A stretch of 35,741 nucleotides of DNA. It comes from UBA3775 sp964572955. GTDB lineage: Bacteria > Bacillota > Clostridia > Lachnospirales > Lachnospiraceae. Each line of letters starts with the position of its first letter. Within the stretch, counting starts at the first letter, position 1. Below the pieces are notes generated by a model, which did no database searches, was not told where the DNA came from, and saw only the letters and a program-made list of their open reading frames with translations. Shown piece after piece: positions 19,833-28,164 of this stretch. Made by a program: the position numbers and the translations under genes. The stretch lies in the NCBI GenBank assembly GCA_964572955.1, contig CAZNGY010000017.1, positions 1 through 35,741 of the forward strand. Direction: 5' to 3'.

Positions 19833-22388
19833 ATGCAGAAATTTACCGTAAAAGGAATGAGCTGTGCCGCCTGCCAGGCAAGTGTCGAACGTGCCGTAAA
19901 AACAGTAAACGGAGTTGTCTCCTGCTCCGTAAGCCTGCTCACCAATACCCTTACCGTGGAGGGAGATGCCTCTCCCGATGACATAATAGGAGCCGTAAGC
20001 AAAGCCGGTTATCAGGCTTTTATCCCCGGCTCAAGCGAAACACAAAATCGAAACAACGAAGATGATGAACAAAAAAACATACTCCACAGGCTTATTTTCT
20101 CAGTTATTCTTCTTCTCATACTCATGTATTTTTCCATGGGACATATGATGTTTTCATGGCCTCTTCCCGTATTTTTCCACGGAAACCATGTAGCAGTGGC
20201 TTTGTGTCAGCTCCTTCTCACAATCACCATCATGCTTCTTAACAGAAAGTTCTTCATAAGCGGATTCAAGGCTTTTGTTCATAAATCTCCGAACATGGAC
20301 TCACTTGTTGCTCTGGGTTCCGGAGTATCTTTTCTTTATTCCCTTTATGTAACATTTGCCATGACCCGTGCCCAGGCCGATATGGATACTGAAAGACTTT
20401 CCGTCCTTATGGACGAACTTTACTTTGAATCGGCTGCAATGATTCTCACGCTTATTACAATAGGAAAACTTCTTGAAGCCAAGGCAAAGGGAAAAACCAC
20501 TGATGCCATAAAAAGTCTCATGGAACTTGCTCCTCAGACAGCACGCATAATCCGTGACGACAAAGAAGTTATCATAAATGCCTCTGAACTTTCACCCGGT
20601 ACTGTCTTTATCGTAAAACCGGGCGAAAGTATTCCTGCTGACGGTATCGTTACCGACGGAAACAGTGCCGTTGACGAATCCGCTCTTACCGGTGAAAGCA
20701 TTCCCGTTGACAAACAGGCTGACAGCAAGGTTTTTGCCGCAACCATAAATCGTTCCGGAGTTCTTTTTTGCCGTGCAACAAATGTGGGAGAGGATACTGC
20801 CCTTTCCGAAATAATCAGAATGGTTACGGATGCCGCTGCTGCCAAAGCTCCCATTGCCAAGGCTGCTGACAGGGTATCTGCCGTTTTCGTTCCTGCTGTC
20901 ATGTTAATTGCACTCGTCACAGGTATAGTCTGGGCTGCTTTAGGTAAAGATTCCGGTTTTGTTTTATCCAGAGCCGTTTCAGTACTTGTAATCAGCTGTC
21001 CATGTGCCCTTGGTCTTGCAACTCCTGTAGCAATAATGGTAGGAAACGGAGTCGGTGCGAAAAATTCAATTCTCTTTAAAACCGCTTCCGCCCTTGAACT
21101 TGCAGGACATACAAAAATTGTTGCCCTCGACAAAACCGGAACCATCACCTCCGGCAAGCCGGTAGTAACTGACGTAATCCCTGCTCCGGGAATAAGCCGA
21201 AATGCCCTCCTGACTGCTGCGAAACTTCTTGAAAAAAACAGTGAACATCCACTTGCTCTTGCAATCACCGAATATACTGATGAAAACACCGGTTTTTCTC
21301 CTGACCCCGGATACGACTCCCATGTTACTGATTTTAAGGTTCTTCCCGGCAACGGTCTTACGGCACTTTCCGGAAACCGCAGATTATACGGTGGTTCAGA
21401 GAAATTTATCTGTTCCATCGTCAGCATAAACAGTGACTTGCTTGCCAGGTCCAAAACTCTTGCATCACTTGGAAAAACTCCTCTTTTCTTCACCGACGAC
21501 GGCCGTCTCCTCGGTCTCATCGCTGTCTCTGATGTCGTAAAACCTGAAAGTACGGAAGCAATACGTGAACTCAAAGAGATGGGTATATATGTCTGTATGA
21601 TTACCGGTGACAATTCCCGCACGGCTCATGCAATTGCTGATATCGCCGGAGTAGATGCCGTATTCAGTGACGTACTTCCTGACGGAAAGGAAAAAATCAT
21701 CAGCAGACTTCGTGACTACGGACACACTGCCATGGTCGGTGACGGAATAAACGATGCCCCTGCCCTCACAACAGCAGATACAGGGATAGCAATCGGTGCC
21801 GGAACGGATATTGCTATTGACTCAGCAGACGTTGTTCTAGTAAAATCTAAACTTACAGATGTTCCTGCGGCAATACGACTCAGTCGTGCCACAATAAAAA
21901 ACATACATGAAAACCTGTTCTGGGCATTTTTTTACAACTGCATAGGAATTACGCTTGCTGCCGGTGTATGGATTCCTCTTACCGGATGGACGCTTAATCC
22001 GATGTTTGGCGCGGCTGCCATGTCGCTCTCCAGTTTCTTCGTTGTTTCCAATGCCCTTAGGCTTAATTTCACCAATCTAACGGCTGATAAACATATATCA
22101 GTTAAAAAATTTAAATTAAAAAATATTCCGGATGCCGAAGAAATTACATCGGCTCTGAGAAATGAAAGGAGTTCTGCCATGACAAAAACAATGCATATCG
22201 AAGGGATGATGTGCGGACACTGTGAAGCACACGTTAAAAAATGCCTTGAGGCACTGCCGGAGGTTGATTCTGCCGTTGTAAGCCACAAAGACGGAACGGC
22301 TGTTTTAAGCTTAAACAACGAAATATCAGATGAACTGCTTATTGAAACAGTAACAGCCAACGATTATAAAGTAATCTCGGTAGAATAA
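19833..22388 (+). CDS. copA: Copper-exporting P1B-type ATPase with N- and C-terminal metal-binding domains
   Basis: Pumps Cu(I) out of the cytoplasm. The 851-residue protein has an N-terminal heavy-metal domain (MSCAACQ, C11/C14), eight predicted membrane helices, the actuator TGES (286-289), the ion-site CPC (389-391), the phosphorylation motif DKTGT (D433), the SEHPLA motif (H472) and MVGDGINDAPAL. After the last transmembrane pair a linker of about 50 residues leads to a second heavy-metal domain (783-851, GMMCGHC). That C-terminal domain resembles a free CopZ chaperone and has its own ribosome site and ATG (separate entry). AGAGG is 6 nt before the start. It is cotranscribed with csoR. 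Confidence 0.95.
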   Translation: MQKFTVKGMSCAACQASVERAVKTVNGVVSCSVSLLTNTLTVEGDASPDDIIGAVSKAGYQAFIPGSSETQNRNNEDDEQKNILHRLIFSVILLLILMYFSMGHMMFSWPLPVFFHGNHVAVALCQLLLTITIMLLNRKFFISGFKAFVHKSPNMDSLVALGSGVSFLYSLYVTFAMTRAQADMDTERLSVLMDELYFESAAMILTLITIGKLLEAKAKGKTTDAIKSLMELAPQTARIIRDDKEVIINASELSPGTVFIVKPGESIPADGIVTDGNSAVDESALTGESIPVDKQADSKVFAATINRSGVLFCRATNVGEDTALSEIIRMVTDAAAAKAPIAKAADRVSAVFVPAVMLIALVTGIVWAALGKDSGFVLSRAVSVLVISCPCALGLATPVAIMVGNGVGAKNSILFKTASALELAGHTKIVALDKTGTITSGKPVVTDVIPAPGISRNALLTAAKLLEKNSEHPLALAITEYTDENTGFSPDPGYDSHVTDFKVLPGNGLTALSGNRRLYGGSEKFICSIVSINSDLLARSKTLASLGKTPLFFTDDGRLLGLIAVSDVVKPESTEAIRELKEMGIYVCMITGDNSRTAHAIADIAGVDAVFSDVLPDGKEKIISRLRDYGHTAMVGDGINDAPALTTADTGIAIGAGTDIAIDSADVVLVKSKLTDVPAAIRLSRATIKNIHENLFWAFFYNCIGITLAAGVWIPLTGWTLNPMFGAAAMSLSSFFVVSNALRLNFTNLTADKHISVKKFKLKNIPDAEEITSALRNERSSAMTKTMHIEGMMCGHCEAHVKKCLEALPEVDSAVVSHKDGTAVLSLNNEISDELLIETVTANDYKVISVE
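22179..22388 (+). CDS. copZ: Possible CopZ-like copper chaperone from an internal start in copA
   Basis: Within copA, AAAGGAG (22165-22171) lies 7 nt before an ATG (22179) in the copA frame. Initiation there would give a 69-residue protein, MTKTMHIEGMMCGHCEAHVK and onward, ending at the copA stop. This equals a complete Atx1/CopZ-type ferredoxin-like domain with the CxxC copper site. CopZ normally delivers Cu(I) to CopA and CsoR, and no other copZ is present in the operon. An evolved copA-copZ fusion that kept the copZ ribosome site explains the layout. Whether the internal start is used cannot be read from the sequence. Confidence 0.5.
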   Translation: MTKTMHIEGMMCGHCEAHVKKCLEALPEVDSAVVSHKDGTAVLSLNNEISDELLIETVTANDYKVISVE

Positions 22389-22390
22389 TA

Positions 22391-22427
22391 TTTACGCCGC
22401 CTGTCGCGGGCAGACAGGCGGCGTAAA
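22391..22427 (+). terminator. Perfect 15-bp hairpin after copA
   Basis: TTTACGCCGCCTGTC (22391-22405) and its exact complement (22413-22427) with a 7-nt loop start 3 nt after the copA stop. It is GC-rich and very stable but is followed only by CTTAAAATT, not a U-run. It may end transcription weakly or protect the 3' end of the operon mRNA. Confidence 0.6.
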
Positions 22428-22462
22428 CTTAAAATTACAAAATGCCCGGAACGGAGAAAACA

Positions 22463-23335
22463 ATGAATTATACTTTGGAAAATCAATTACTTTCGGTAAC
22501 CGTTTCTTCTCTGGGTGCTGAACTTACCGATATCGTTGAAAAAAGCACCGGACTTTCTTTTATGTGGAATGCAGGAGATGCGTGGAAACGTCACGCTCCA
22601 ATACTTTTCCCTATTGTAGGCGGTTTAAAAAATAAGTCCTATATTCTTGACGGAAAAAAATATCATATGGGACAGCACGGATTTGCAAGGGATACCGAAT
22701 TCCAACTTTATGAGAAAACTGATGATTCAATAACCTTTCTGCTTGAATCATCCGATGAGATTAAAACAATGTTTCCATGTGATTTTAAGCTGTACCTCAG
22801 TTTCACTCTTAAAGACAGAACCGTAACCGCCGGATACAGGGTAGAAAACCCTTCGGACAGCGAACTCCTGTTCCAAATCGGAGGACACCCTGCCTTTACA
22901 TGCCCTCTCACAGATGACTCCCAGACTTCATGTTTCTTAAAATTTGATGAAAACACTCCTCTTACATACAATCTGCTTTCTGATGACGGTTTATGCCTGT
23001 CCGAGGAACATATTCTTGAAACTCAGGACTCTCTTGTACCGGTAACGGAAGATTTCTTTGACAATGATGCACTCATTTTTTACAATGACCGCTGCCGCAG
23101 CGTCGGATTATGCGGAAGCGACCACAAGGAATATCTCCGTGTTACATTTGATGCCCCTGTTTACGGTATATGGTCTGCAAAAGGCAAACATGCTCCTTTT
23201 ATATGCATTGAGCCTTGGTACGGCAGGTGTGACGACGATGATTTTTCCGGCACATGGCAGGAAAGAAAATTCATGAACCGACTCAGTTCCGGTGAAATTT
23301 TCGAGAAAAATTACACGATAGAAATAAGACCTTAA
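22463..23335 (+). CDS. Aldose 1-epimerase (mutarotase) family protein, LacX-like
   Basis: Predicted to interconvert sugar anomers in the cytoplasm. The 290-residue protein has the beta-rich mutarotase pattern: GAELTDIVEKSTGLSFMWNA, the APILFPIVGGL strand, GQHGFARDTEF with the first catalytic His, IGGHPAFTCPL with the second, and ICIEPWYGRCD with the catalytic-base Glu region. GGAG lies 6 nt before the ATG at 22463; an in-frame ATG at 22442 has no site. It is 35 nt after the copA hairpin and ends with its own strong terminator. The sugar substrate is unknown. Confidence 0.87.
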   Translation: MNYTLENQLLSVTVSSLGAELTDIVEKSTGLSFMWNAGDAWKRHAPILFPIVGGLKNKSYILDGKKYHMGQHGFARDTEFQLYEKTDDSITFLLESSDEIKTMFPCDFKLYLSFTLKDRTVTAGYRVENPSDSELLFQIGGHPAFTCPLTDDSQTSCFLKFDENTPLTYNLLSDDGLCLSEEHILETQDSLVPVTEDFFDNDALIFYNDRCRSVGLCGSDHKEYLRVTFDAPVYGIWSAKGKHAPFICIEPWYGRCDDDDFSGTWQERKFMNRLSSGEIFEKNYTIEIRP

Positions 23336-23363
23336 TAATTAGTCATCTTGTTTTTTTATCACT

Positions 23364-23415
23364 CCCTGTGTTATCATAGAATCCGATATTCCCGATAACA
23401 CAGGGTTTTCTTTTT
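23364..23415 (+). terminator. Intrinsic terminator of mutarotase gene
   Basis: CCCTGTGTTATC (23364-23375) pairs perfectly with GATAACACAGGG (23394-23405) and is followed by TTTTCTTTTT. A 12-bp stem with a U-run is a textbook terminator. Confidence 0.92.
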
Positions 23416-23437
23416 AAATAAATTACCGGAGGACTTT

Positions 23438-24046
23438 ATGCATACAGAAAATCATATACATTTTACCGACGATCTCATAAGCCGTACCGGATTTTATCTC
23501 TGGGTACATTCTGCCAGATGCAAAATGGTACGTATTGTGTTTTACATACTTATGCTGATTTCATCTCTCCTCACGATCACCGGCTTCCTCAGGGTTCTTG
23601 TTCTTAAGACCGATTGGACCATGACCGTGGTTTTTCTGCTTACCCTGCTGCTTTTATTTGCTTCCGTGGTACTTATATGGCCTCTTGTCTATAGGGCAAA
23701 AGCAATAAACGGCATACATCGTGAAATTGATCAGGTTGTAACACTGGATGAAAATCATGTTAATCTTCACACATCTCTTTCCCATCAGCAGTATAAATGG
23801 CATGTGTTTACGGACATCCATGAAGATGAAAGATATTATTTTCTCTTTTCTCCCGAAGTTTATATAATACTTGATAAAACAACCTTTCCGCCTGACGGAG
23901 AGGAAATCTTCCGGTCATTACACAAACCGGCAAGACTTATCAGGGAAGCTTCCCGCAAAACAATAAACAACCGCTGCCTGATAATTTTTTCATCTGATTA
24001 TCTGACTCCGCTTGTTAATTTTTTCAACTCTTTAAAAAAGGGCTGA
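23438..24046 (+). CDS. YcxB-like membrane protein
   Basis: A 202-residue protein with two adjacent transmembrane helices (about residues 31-55 and 62-85) and a C-terminal cytoplasmic domain resembling YcxB-like proteins: DQVVTLDENHVNLHTSLSHQ, a YKWHVFTDIHEDERYYFLF strand pair, then an IILDKTTFPPDGEEIFRSL motif. The function of this family is not known. CGGAGG lies 5 nt before the ATG. It follows a strong terminator and is followed 30 nt later by araD, so it may begin a small operon. Confidence 0.75.
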   Translation: MHTENHIHFTDDLISRTGFYLWVHSARCKMVRIVFYILMLISSLLTITGFLRVLVLKTDWTMTVVFLLTLLLLFASVVLIWPLVYRAKAINGIHREIDQVVTLDENHVNLHTSLSHQQYKWHVFTDIHEDERYYFLFSPEVYIILDKTTFPPDGEEIFRSLHKPARLIREASRKTINNRCLIIFSSDYLTPLVNFFNSLKKG

Positions 24047-24076
24047 CAACATTTTTTCTGAAAGAAGGGTTTATTT

Positions 24077-24769
24077 ATGCTTGAAAAACTTAAAGAAGAA
24101 GTACTTCGTGCCAATCTCATGCTCCCTGAGTACGGTCTTGTAACTTTCACATGGGGCAACGTGTCAGGTATTGACAGAGAGACCGGATATGTCGTAATCA
24201 AACCATCCGGCGTTCCTTATGGCGAAATGACAGTGGATTCCATGGTCGTTACCGACCTTGACGGAAACATAATCGAGGGCAGCCTCAAACCGTCATCTGA
24301 CCTCCCGACTCACCTTGAACTTTATAAAGCATGGGACGGCATCGGCGGTGTCGTACACACCCATTCCCATTGGGCAACCGTTTTCTCACAGGCAGAAGCT
24401 TCAATTCCTGCAGGGGGAACAACTCATGCAGATCATTTTTACGGAACCATTCCATGTACAAGAAAAATGCATATTGAAGAAATAAAAAACGACTACGAAA
24501 AAAATACCGGTCTTGTTATTACGGAAACATTTGAAAATACCATAAACTATAAAGACATTCCTGCTGTTTTAGTAGCTTCCCATGGTCCTTTCACATGGGG
24601 TAAAAATCCCGAAGCCGCGGTTGTCAATGCAGTTGTTCTTGAAGAAGTAGCGCATATGGCATATGACAGTGCCGCTGTTTCCGGAAAGGGGTTTCCTGTC
24701 ATGGACAGGGTGCTTCTTGACAAACATTATCTCAGAAAACACGGTCCGGGAGCATACTATGGCCAATAA
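24077..24769 (+). CDS. araD: L-ribulose-5-phosphate 4-epimerase
   Basis: Zinc-dependent class II aldolase-fold enzyme that converts L-ribulose 5-phosphate to D-xylulose 5-phosphate, linking arabinose use to the pentose phosphate pathway. The 230-residue length matches AraD. It has TWGNVSGID, KPSGVPY, SSDLPTHLELY, the zinc histidines H94 and H96 in VVHTHSHWA, and H169 in VASHGPFTWG. AAGGG is 7 nt before the ATG. No araA or araB is adjacent, so the arabinose context must lie elsewhere or the enzyme serves another pentose or ascorbate-type route. Confidence 0.93.
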   Translation: MLEKLKEEVLRANLMLPEYGLVTFTWGNVSGIDRETGYVVIKPSGVPYGEMTVDSMVVTDLDGNIIEGSLKPSSDLPTHLELYKAWDGIGGVVHTHSHWATVFSQAEASIPAGGTTHADHFYGTIPCTRKMHIEEIKNDYEKNTGLVITETFENTINYKDIPAVLVASHGPFTWGKNPEAAVVNAVVLEEVAHMAYDSAAVSGKGFPVMDRVLLDKHYLRKHGPGAYYGQ

Positions 24770-24790
24770 AGCTTTTAAGGAGGTTTCCCA

Positions 24791-26359
24791 TTGTTTAAAT
24801 ACTTAACCCCAAAAAGCAAACCTGTTTATGTAATGTCACTTCTTGTCACTGTCATTACATTCATCTGTTTTATCTGTTCTCCCGCGCTCGCGGAAGAATC
24901 GGACGAAATTTGGGTCAGGACTTCGGCACTTATTACCGGGGGTCCTGAAATAAGCTCCGAATCTGCCATTGTAATGGACATTAACAGTGGTTCGATTCTT
25001 TATTCAAAAAATGAAACAATGGCTCAGCAGCCTTCAAGTCTTACTAAGATTGTTACGGCACTTGTAAGTCTTGAAAATCTGAACCTTACCGACAGTATAT
25101 CCTGTTCAATTGAAGCCGTTTCTCAAAACTTCCCTACAGCAGCAAATGTCGGCTATCCATCAGGCAGACGCATCACTGTATCCGATGCCGTCAAAGGTTC
25201 TCTTATGGCATCCGCCGAAGACTCAACCTACGCTTTATGTGAAGCCGCTGCCGGAAGCATGAGCGGATTTGCCTCCCTTATGAACACTTATGCAGCCGAA
25301 AACAACTTCCTGAATTCAAACTTCATAAACGGTCTGGGGAAATATGAAAGCGGCCACTACAGCTGCTGCTATGACATAGCTCTTGCTGCATCTTCACTTA
25401 TGACCTCGTATCCTTCCATGGCAATTACCCTCGGAACACGTGCGGTTTCACTAGATGGTGATTACAATGTTTCCAGTTCCCACCGTTTCATAAGTGGAAA
25501 AGATTCCTGTTCTTATGTCTATGCAGGAAAAACAGGAGGCACTGCATACGGCGGAAATTCAAAATGGTCTCTCTGCACATATGCCTCATCCGGCGGTCTT
25601 AACCTTGTCTGTGTTGTCATGGGCAGCCCCTCTAATGATGCTTCATATGCTGATACAAAGGCTCTGTTTTCGTATTCCTTTGAAAACTACTGTGGCGTGA
25701 CCGTAAAGTCTTTGATAAATGATTCCCAAAACGGAATCGGAACGCTTTTTAATTACTGTAATCCGTTTGATGACACAGATGATTCTCTTTTCTTCTATAA
25801 CGAAGATTCCTGTATCGCGCTTCCTTCCGGCTATGATGCATCCAAAATCACCAGAACTACCGAACTTGAGCAGATATATGAATTCCGTTACGGAAACAAC
25901 GTTGTCGGCACAATAAAATTTTTCTATGACGGAGTTCCTGCCGGAAAATCCGACATTTATTTCTATACGGAGAATGCCACAATGGCTGATTCCGAATTCA
26001 TCAGGTACTTCCCTTTTTATCTGATTAATCCGGAAAACATATCTGATTCTGATGTATTTCTGCCCGATGGTAATACCGGTGCTGTAGAAAAAGCCACTTT
26101 TTTTAACAAAATTAAAGCCGGAATACTCTCAATGAATACTCCGGCCAAAAGCTTTGCGGCAATTATCTCATTATTAATTTTTGCAATCGGAACAATACTC
26201 ATTGTTCTTCTGTTTCCGATGAAAACAACCCCAAAAACCACTCTTTATACAAAGGATTCCGGAGACAGACCGGCAGCCCTTCCTGAAGACAGACTTTCGG
26301 AAGTACGTAAAATCCGTCCATCGGGTGCAGACAAAACTGAAATGACGGAAATCAAATAA
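24791..26359 (+). CDS. D-alanyl-D-alanine carboxypeptidase (PBP5/DacB-type, S11)
   Basis: Penicillin-binding protein trimming peptidoglycan stem peptides. The 522-residue product has an N-terminal signal (about residues 14-34, cleavage after ALA), the SxxK box SLTK preceded by QQPSS, and the KTG box AGKTGGTAYGG. The third motif, usually SxN (SGN or SAN), reads SAE in MASAEDSTYALCEAAAG, an Asn-to-Glu change. A C-terminal beta-rich part and one membrane anchor (about 453-476) with a basic tail follow. The start is TTG at 24791, with AAGGAGG 7 nt upstream; no other start has a site. It lies 21 nt after araD and close to spmA; in Bacillus dacB-spmA-spmB form a sporulation operon. Confidence 0.85.
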   Translation: MFKYLTPKSKPVYVMSLLVTVITFICFICSPALAEESDEIWVRTSALITGGPEISSESAIVMDINSGSILYSKNETMAQQPSSLTKIVTALVSLENLNLTDSISCSIEAVSQNFPTAANVGYPSGRRITVSDAVKGSLMASAEDSTYALCEAAAGSMSGFASLMNTYAAENNFLNSNFINGLGKYESGHYSCCYDIALAASSLMTSYPSMAITLGTRAVSLDGDYNVSSSHRFISGKDSCSYVYAGKTGGTAYGGNSKWSLCTYASSGGLNLVCVVMGSPSNDASYADTKALFSYSFENYCGVTVKSLINDSQNGIGTLFNYCNPFDDTDDSLFFYNEDSCIALPSGYDASKITRTTELEQIYEFRYGNNVVGTIKFFYDGVPAGKSDIYFYTENATMADSEFIRYFPFYLINPENISDSDVFLPDGNTGAVEKATFFNKIKAGILSMNTPAKSFAAIISLLIFAIGTILIVLLFPMKTTPKTTLYTKDSGDRPAALPEDRLSEVRKIRPSGADKTEMTEIK

Positions 26360-28084
26360 TTATAAATCCTTAAGAGGAAGCATTGTCATCATATACATGC
26401 TGACACCTTCCTCTTTTTCTATGTATATCTGTATAAATATATTTAAAATTTCACCGTATACTTTCTTCTTTCCATCCGCTTCAATTTCTTCAATTCTCTG
26501 TTTTACAACCGACCTGAAGTTCTTTACGTTGGCAACGTAAGAAAAAATCATATATTCTCCTTCAACAATCGTATCTTCTGCAGAAACCTCGTATTCCGAA
26601 GGAATAATAAATGCTTCCTCTCGTGTCACATCCATATCCCTGTTAAGCACCATTCCGACCGGATATGAATATCTGCTTCTTACGCCATCATCACCGCCGA
26701 CAAAATGGTAAATACTGTCTCTTACCCGTAATTCATCAGATAGGTTATTTCTGTATGAAGCCTTGCGGTATGAAAATCTTTCTCTTTCAGTAAATGTATA
26801 AGAAAAAGTATCCTTTGTATCAACCGCTTTAATAATATTGAACCATCTGTAAACAAGCCTCATCGTATACTTTCTCTTCATAAGCTCGATTATCTCGTCT
26901 TTTACAACCTGAATTTTATCCTCAATGGTTTTCATTACTTCTTCATAATTATCAACGGATTCCGCATTACGCTGATAAATCTCAACAATTTCCTGAATGG
27001 AAAAGCCTGCTCTTTTAAGGGACTTAATGTTCATCATTGAATATATTTGAGCTATGCCATACATATTGTAACCGTTTTCCTTTGTATATGCAGGTTCAAT
27101 CAGTCCCTTTCTCATGTAGAAGTTCAGACTGTTTCTTGTGATATGCATGGTCTTTATATATTCTCCGCTCGAAAGAAGGTTTCTGATATCTGCCGTATTC
27201 TCATAATCCCTTTCATCCTGCATACCGGCAGAAATTAATCCGTCACCGTCAATACGCTCTCTTACCGGTACAACGAAAAGACGGTCCGCATATTTCTGTC
27301 CCATGGTATCCACATAAAAGCTGTTTGTAAGTATAAACGGACTCGCTGACGGTATCAGTTTTTCCTTTTTCATAAGGAGACGTATTTCTTCAAAAGTCCT
27401 GTAAATACTGCTGATGCTGCCCTTTCGCCTGACTATAACAGCTTTTTCTACTTCTATCCTGCAGTCCGAACGAAATCTGGTAAAGCTTCCTACCGCTTCA
27501 ACCATGTTTTTCCCCTCAACAAAGTCATCAATATCAAAATATGTAATTACAGGGAAAGAGTCATCCTCAATTTTATCCGCATAATCCATTATGTGATTTA
27601 CCATGAGCTGATAAAACTCTTTGTCCGACATTGAACACTTAGTATCAGCCTGTGTAAGCCTCGCATATCCCTTTACGTTAAAATCACTTACCACCGGAGG
27701 CTTTTCAATACCATATAGGTTAAAAATACTGCTGACATACCCAAGTTTTTTAAGATATCTGTATGCAACGGTTTTTGACCTGCGAGCTGCATCAATCTGT
27801 CTGCCTCCTTTAAGCATTTCACCTGAATGTTCCGGAAACATTTCCCTCATACTTCCTTTCCTTTTTTCAGAAAGTATCACCTTAATACTTGCAAGACTCA
27901 TTCCTGATGCCTGAAACATTTTTATGATTTTATATGTATATGTTTGGAACGGATGATAGAATCTGTCGCCTCTTTCATTCGTCTTAAGCGGTTTCAGAAT
28001 GCCCGTCTCGTCATAATGAATAAGCGTATTTCGGGTTGCTCCCGTAATTTCCATAAAATCGCCTGTAACCAACAGTCCTTCCAT
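26360..28084 (-). CDS. Tandem MerR-type transcriptional regulator with two effector-like domains
   Basis: A 574-residue regulator. Residues 5-72 are a MerR winged-helix domain (VTGDFMEITGATRNTLIHYDETGILKP, FQASGMSLASIKVIL). After a linker, 131-280 resembles a GyrI-like ligand-binding domain ending in FVVPVRER. A second MerR helix-turn-helix follows at 303-372 (LLSSGEYIKTMHITRNSLNFYMRKGLIEP, LKRAGFSIQEIVEIY), then a coiled coil (375-410) and a second GyrI-like domain (425-574). Normal MerR proteins carry one set and dimerise; this chain carries two. GAGGAGAGAG is 7 nt before the ATG. Its stop codon abuts that of the converging carboxypeptidase gene. Target genes are unknown. Confidence 0.85.
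   Translation of the reverse strand: MEGLLVTGDFMEITGATRNTLIHYDETGILKPLKTNERGDRFYHPFQTYTYKIIKMFQASGMSLASIKVILSEKRKGSMREMFPEHSGEMLKGGRQIDAARRSKTVAYRYLKKLGYVSSIFNLYGIEKPPVVSDFNVKGYARLTQADTKCSMSDKEFYQLMVNHIMDYADKIEDDSFPVITYFDIDDFVEGKNMVEAVGSFTRFRSDCRIEVEKAVIVRRKGSISSIYRTFEEIRLLMKKEKLIPSASPFILTNSFYVDTMGQKYADRLFVVPVRERIDGDGLISAGMQDERDYENTADIRNLLSSGEYIKTMHITRNSLNFYMRKGLIEPAYTKENGYNMYGIAQIYSMMNIKSLKRAGFSIQEIVEIYQRNAESVDNYEEVMKTIEDKIQVVKDEIIELMKRKYTMRLVYRWFNIIKAVDTKDTFSYTFTERERFSYRKASYRNNLSDELRVRDSIYHFVGGDDGVRSRYSYPVGMVLNRDMDVTREEAFIIPSEYEVSAEDTIVEGEYMIFSYVANVKNFRSVVKQRIEEIEADGKKKVYGEILNIFIQIYIEKEEGVSMYMMTMLPLKDL
26373..26419 (+). terminator. Intrinsic terminator of carboxypeptidase gene, inside the MerR gene
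   Basis: AGAGGAAG (26373-26380) pairs with CTTCCTCT (26407-26414); inner TGTCA and TGACA extend the stem; TTTTCT follows. It lies 14 nt after the carboxypeptidase stop, within the last ~20 codons of the opposite-strand MerR gene. Confidence 0.78.
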
Positions 28085-28122
28085 TCTTACACTCTCTCCT
28101 CTTCTCCCTGTCTGTAAGGTTC

Positions 28123-28151
28123 ATCTTATCAGCAATTTTCCCGATTTACAA
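28123..28151 (-). promoter_or_regulatory. Probable promoter of tandem MerR gene
   Basis: Minus strand: -35 TTGTAA (28151-28146), 17 bp, -10 TAAGAT (28128-28123) with extended TGA. The start would be near 28116. The spacing is normal, not the 19-20 bp of MerR-activated promoters. Confidence 0.5.
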
Positions 28152-28164
28152 TGTCATAAATTTA

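Noticed and set aside
20534..21622. 362-codon minus-strand frame inside copA
   Set aside because: Antisense shadow; the plus strand carries all the P-type ATPase motifs, and no ribosome site or promoter supports the minus frame.
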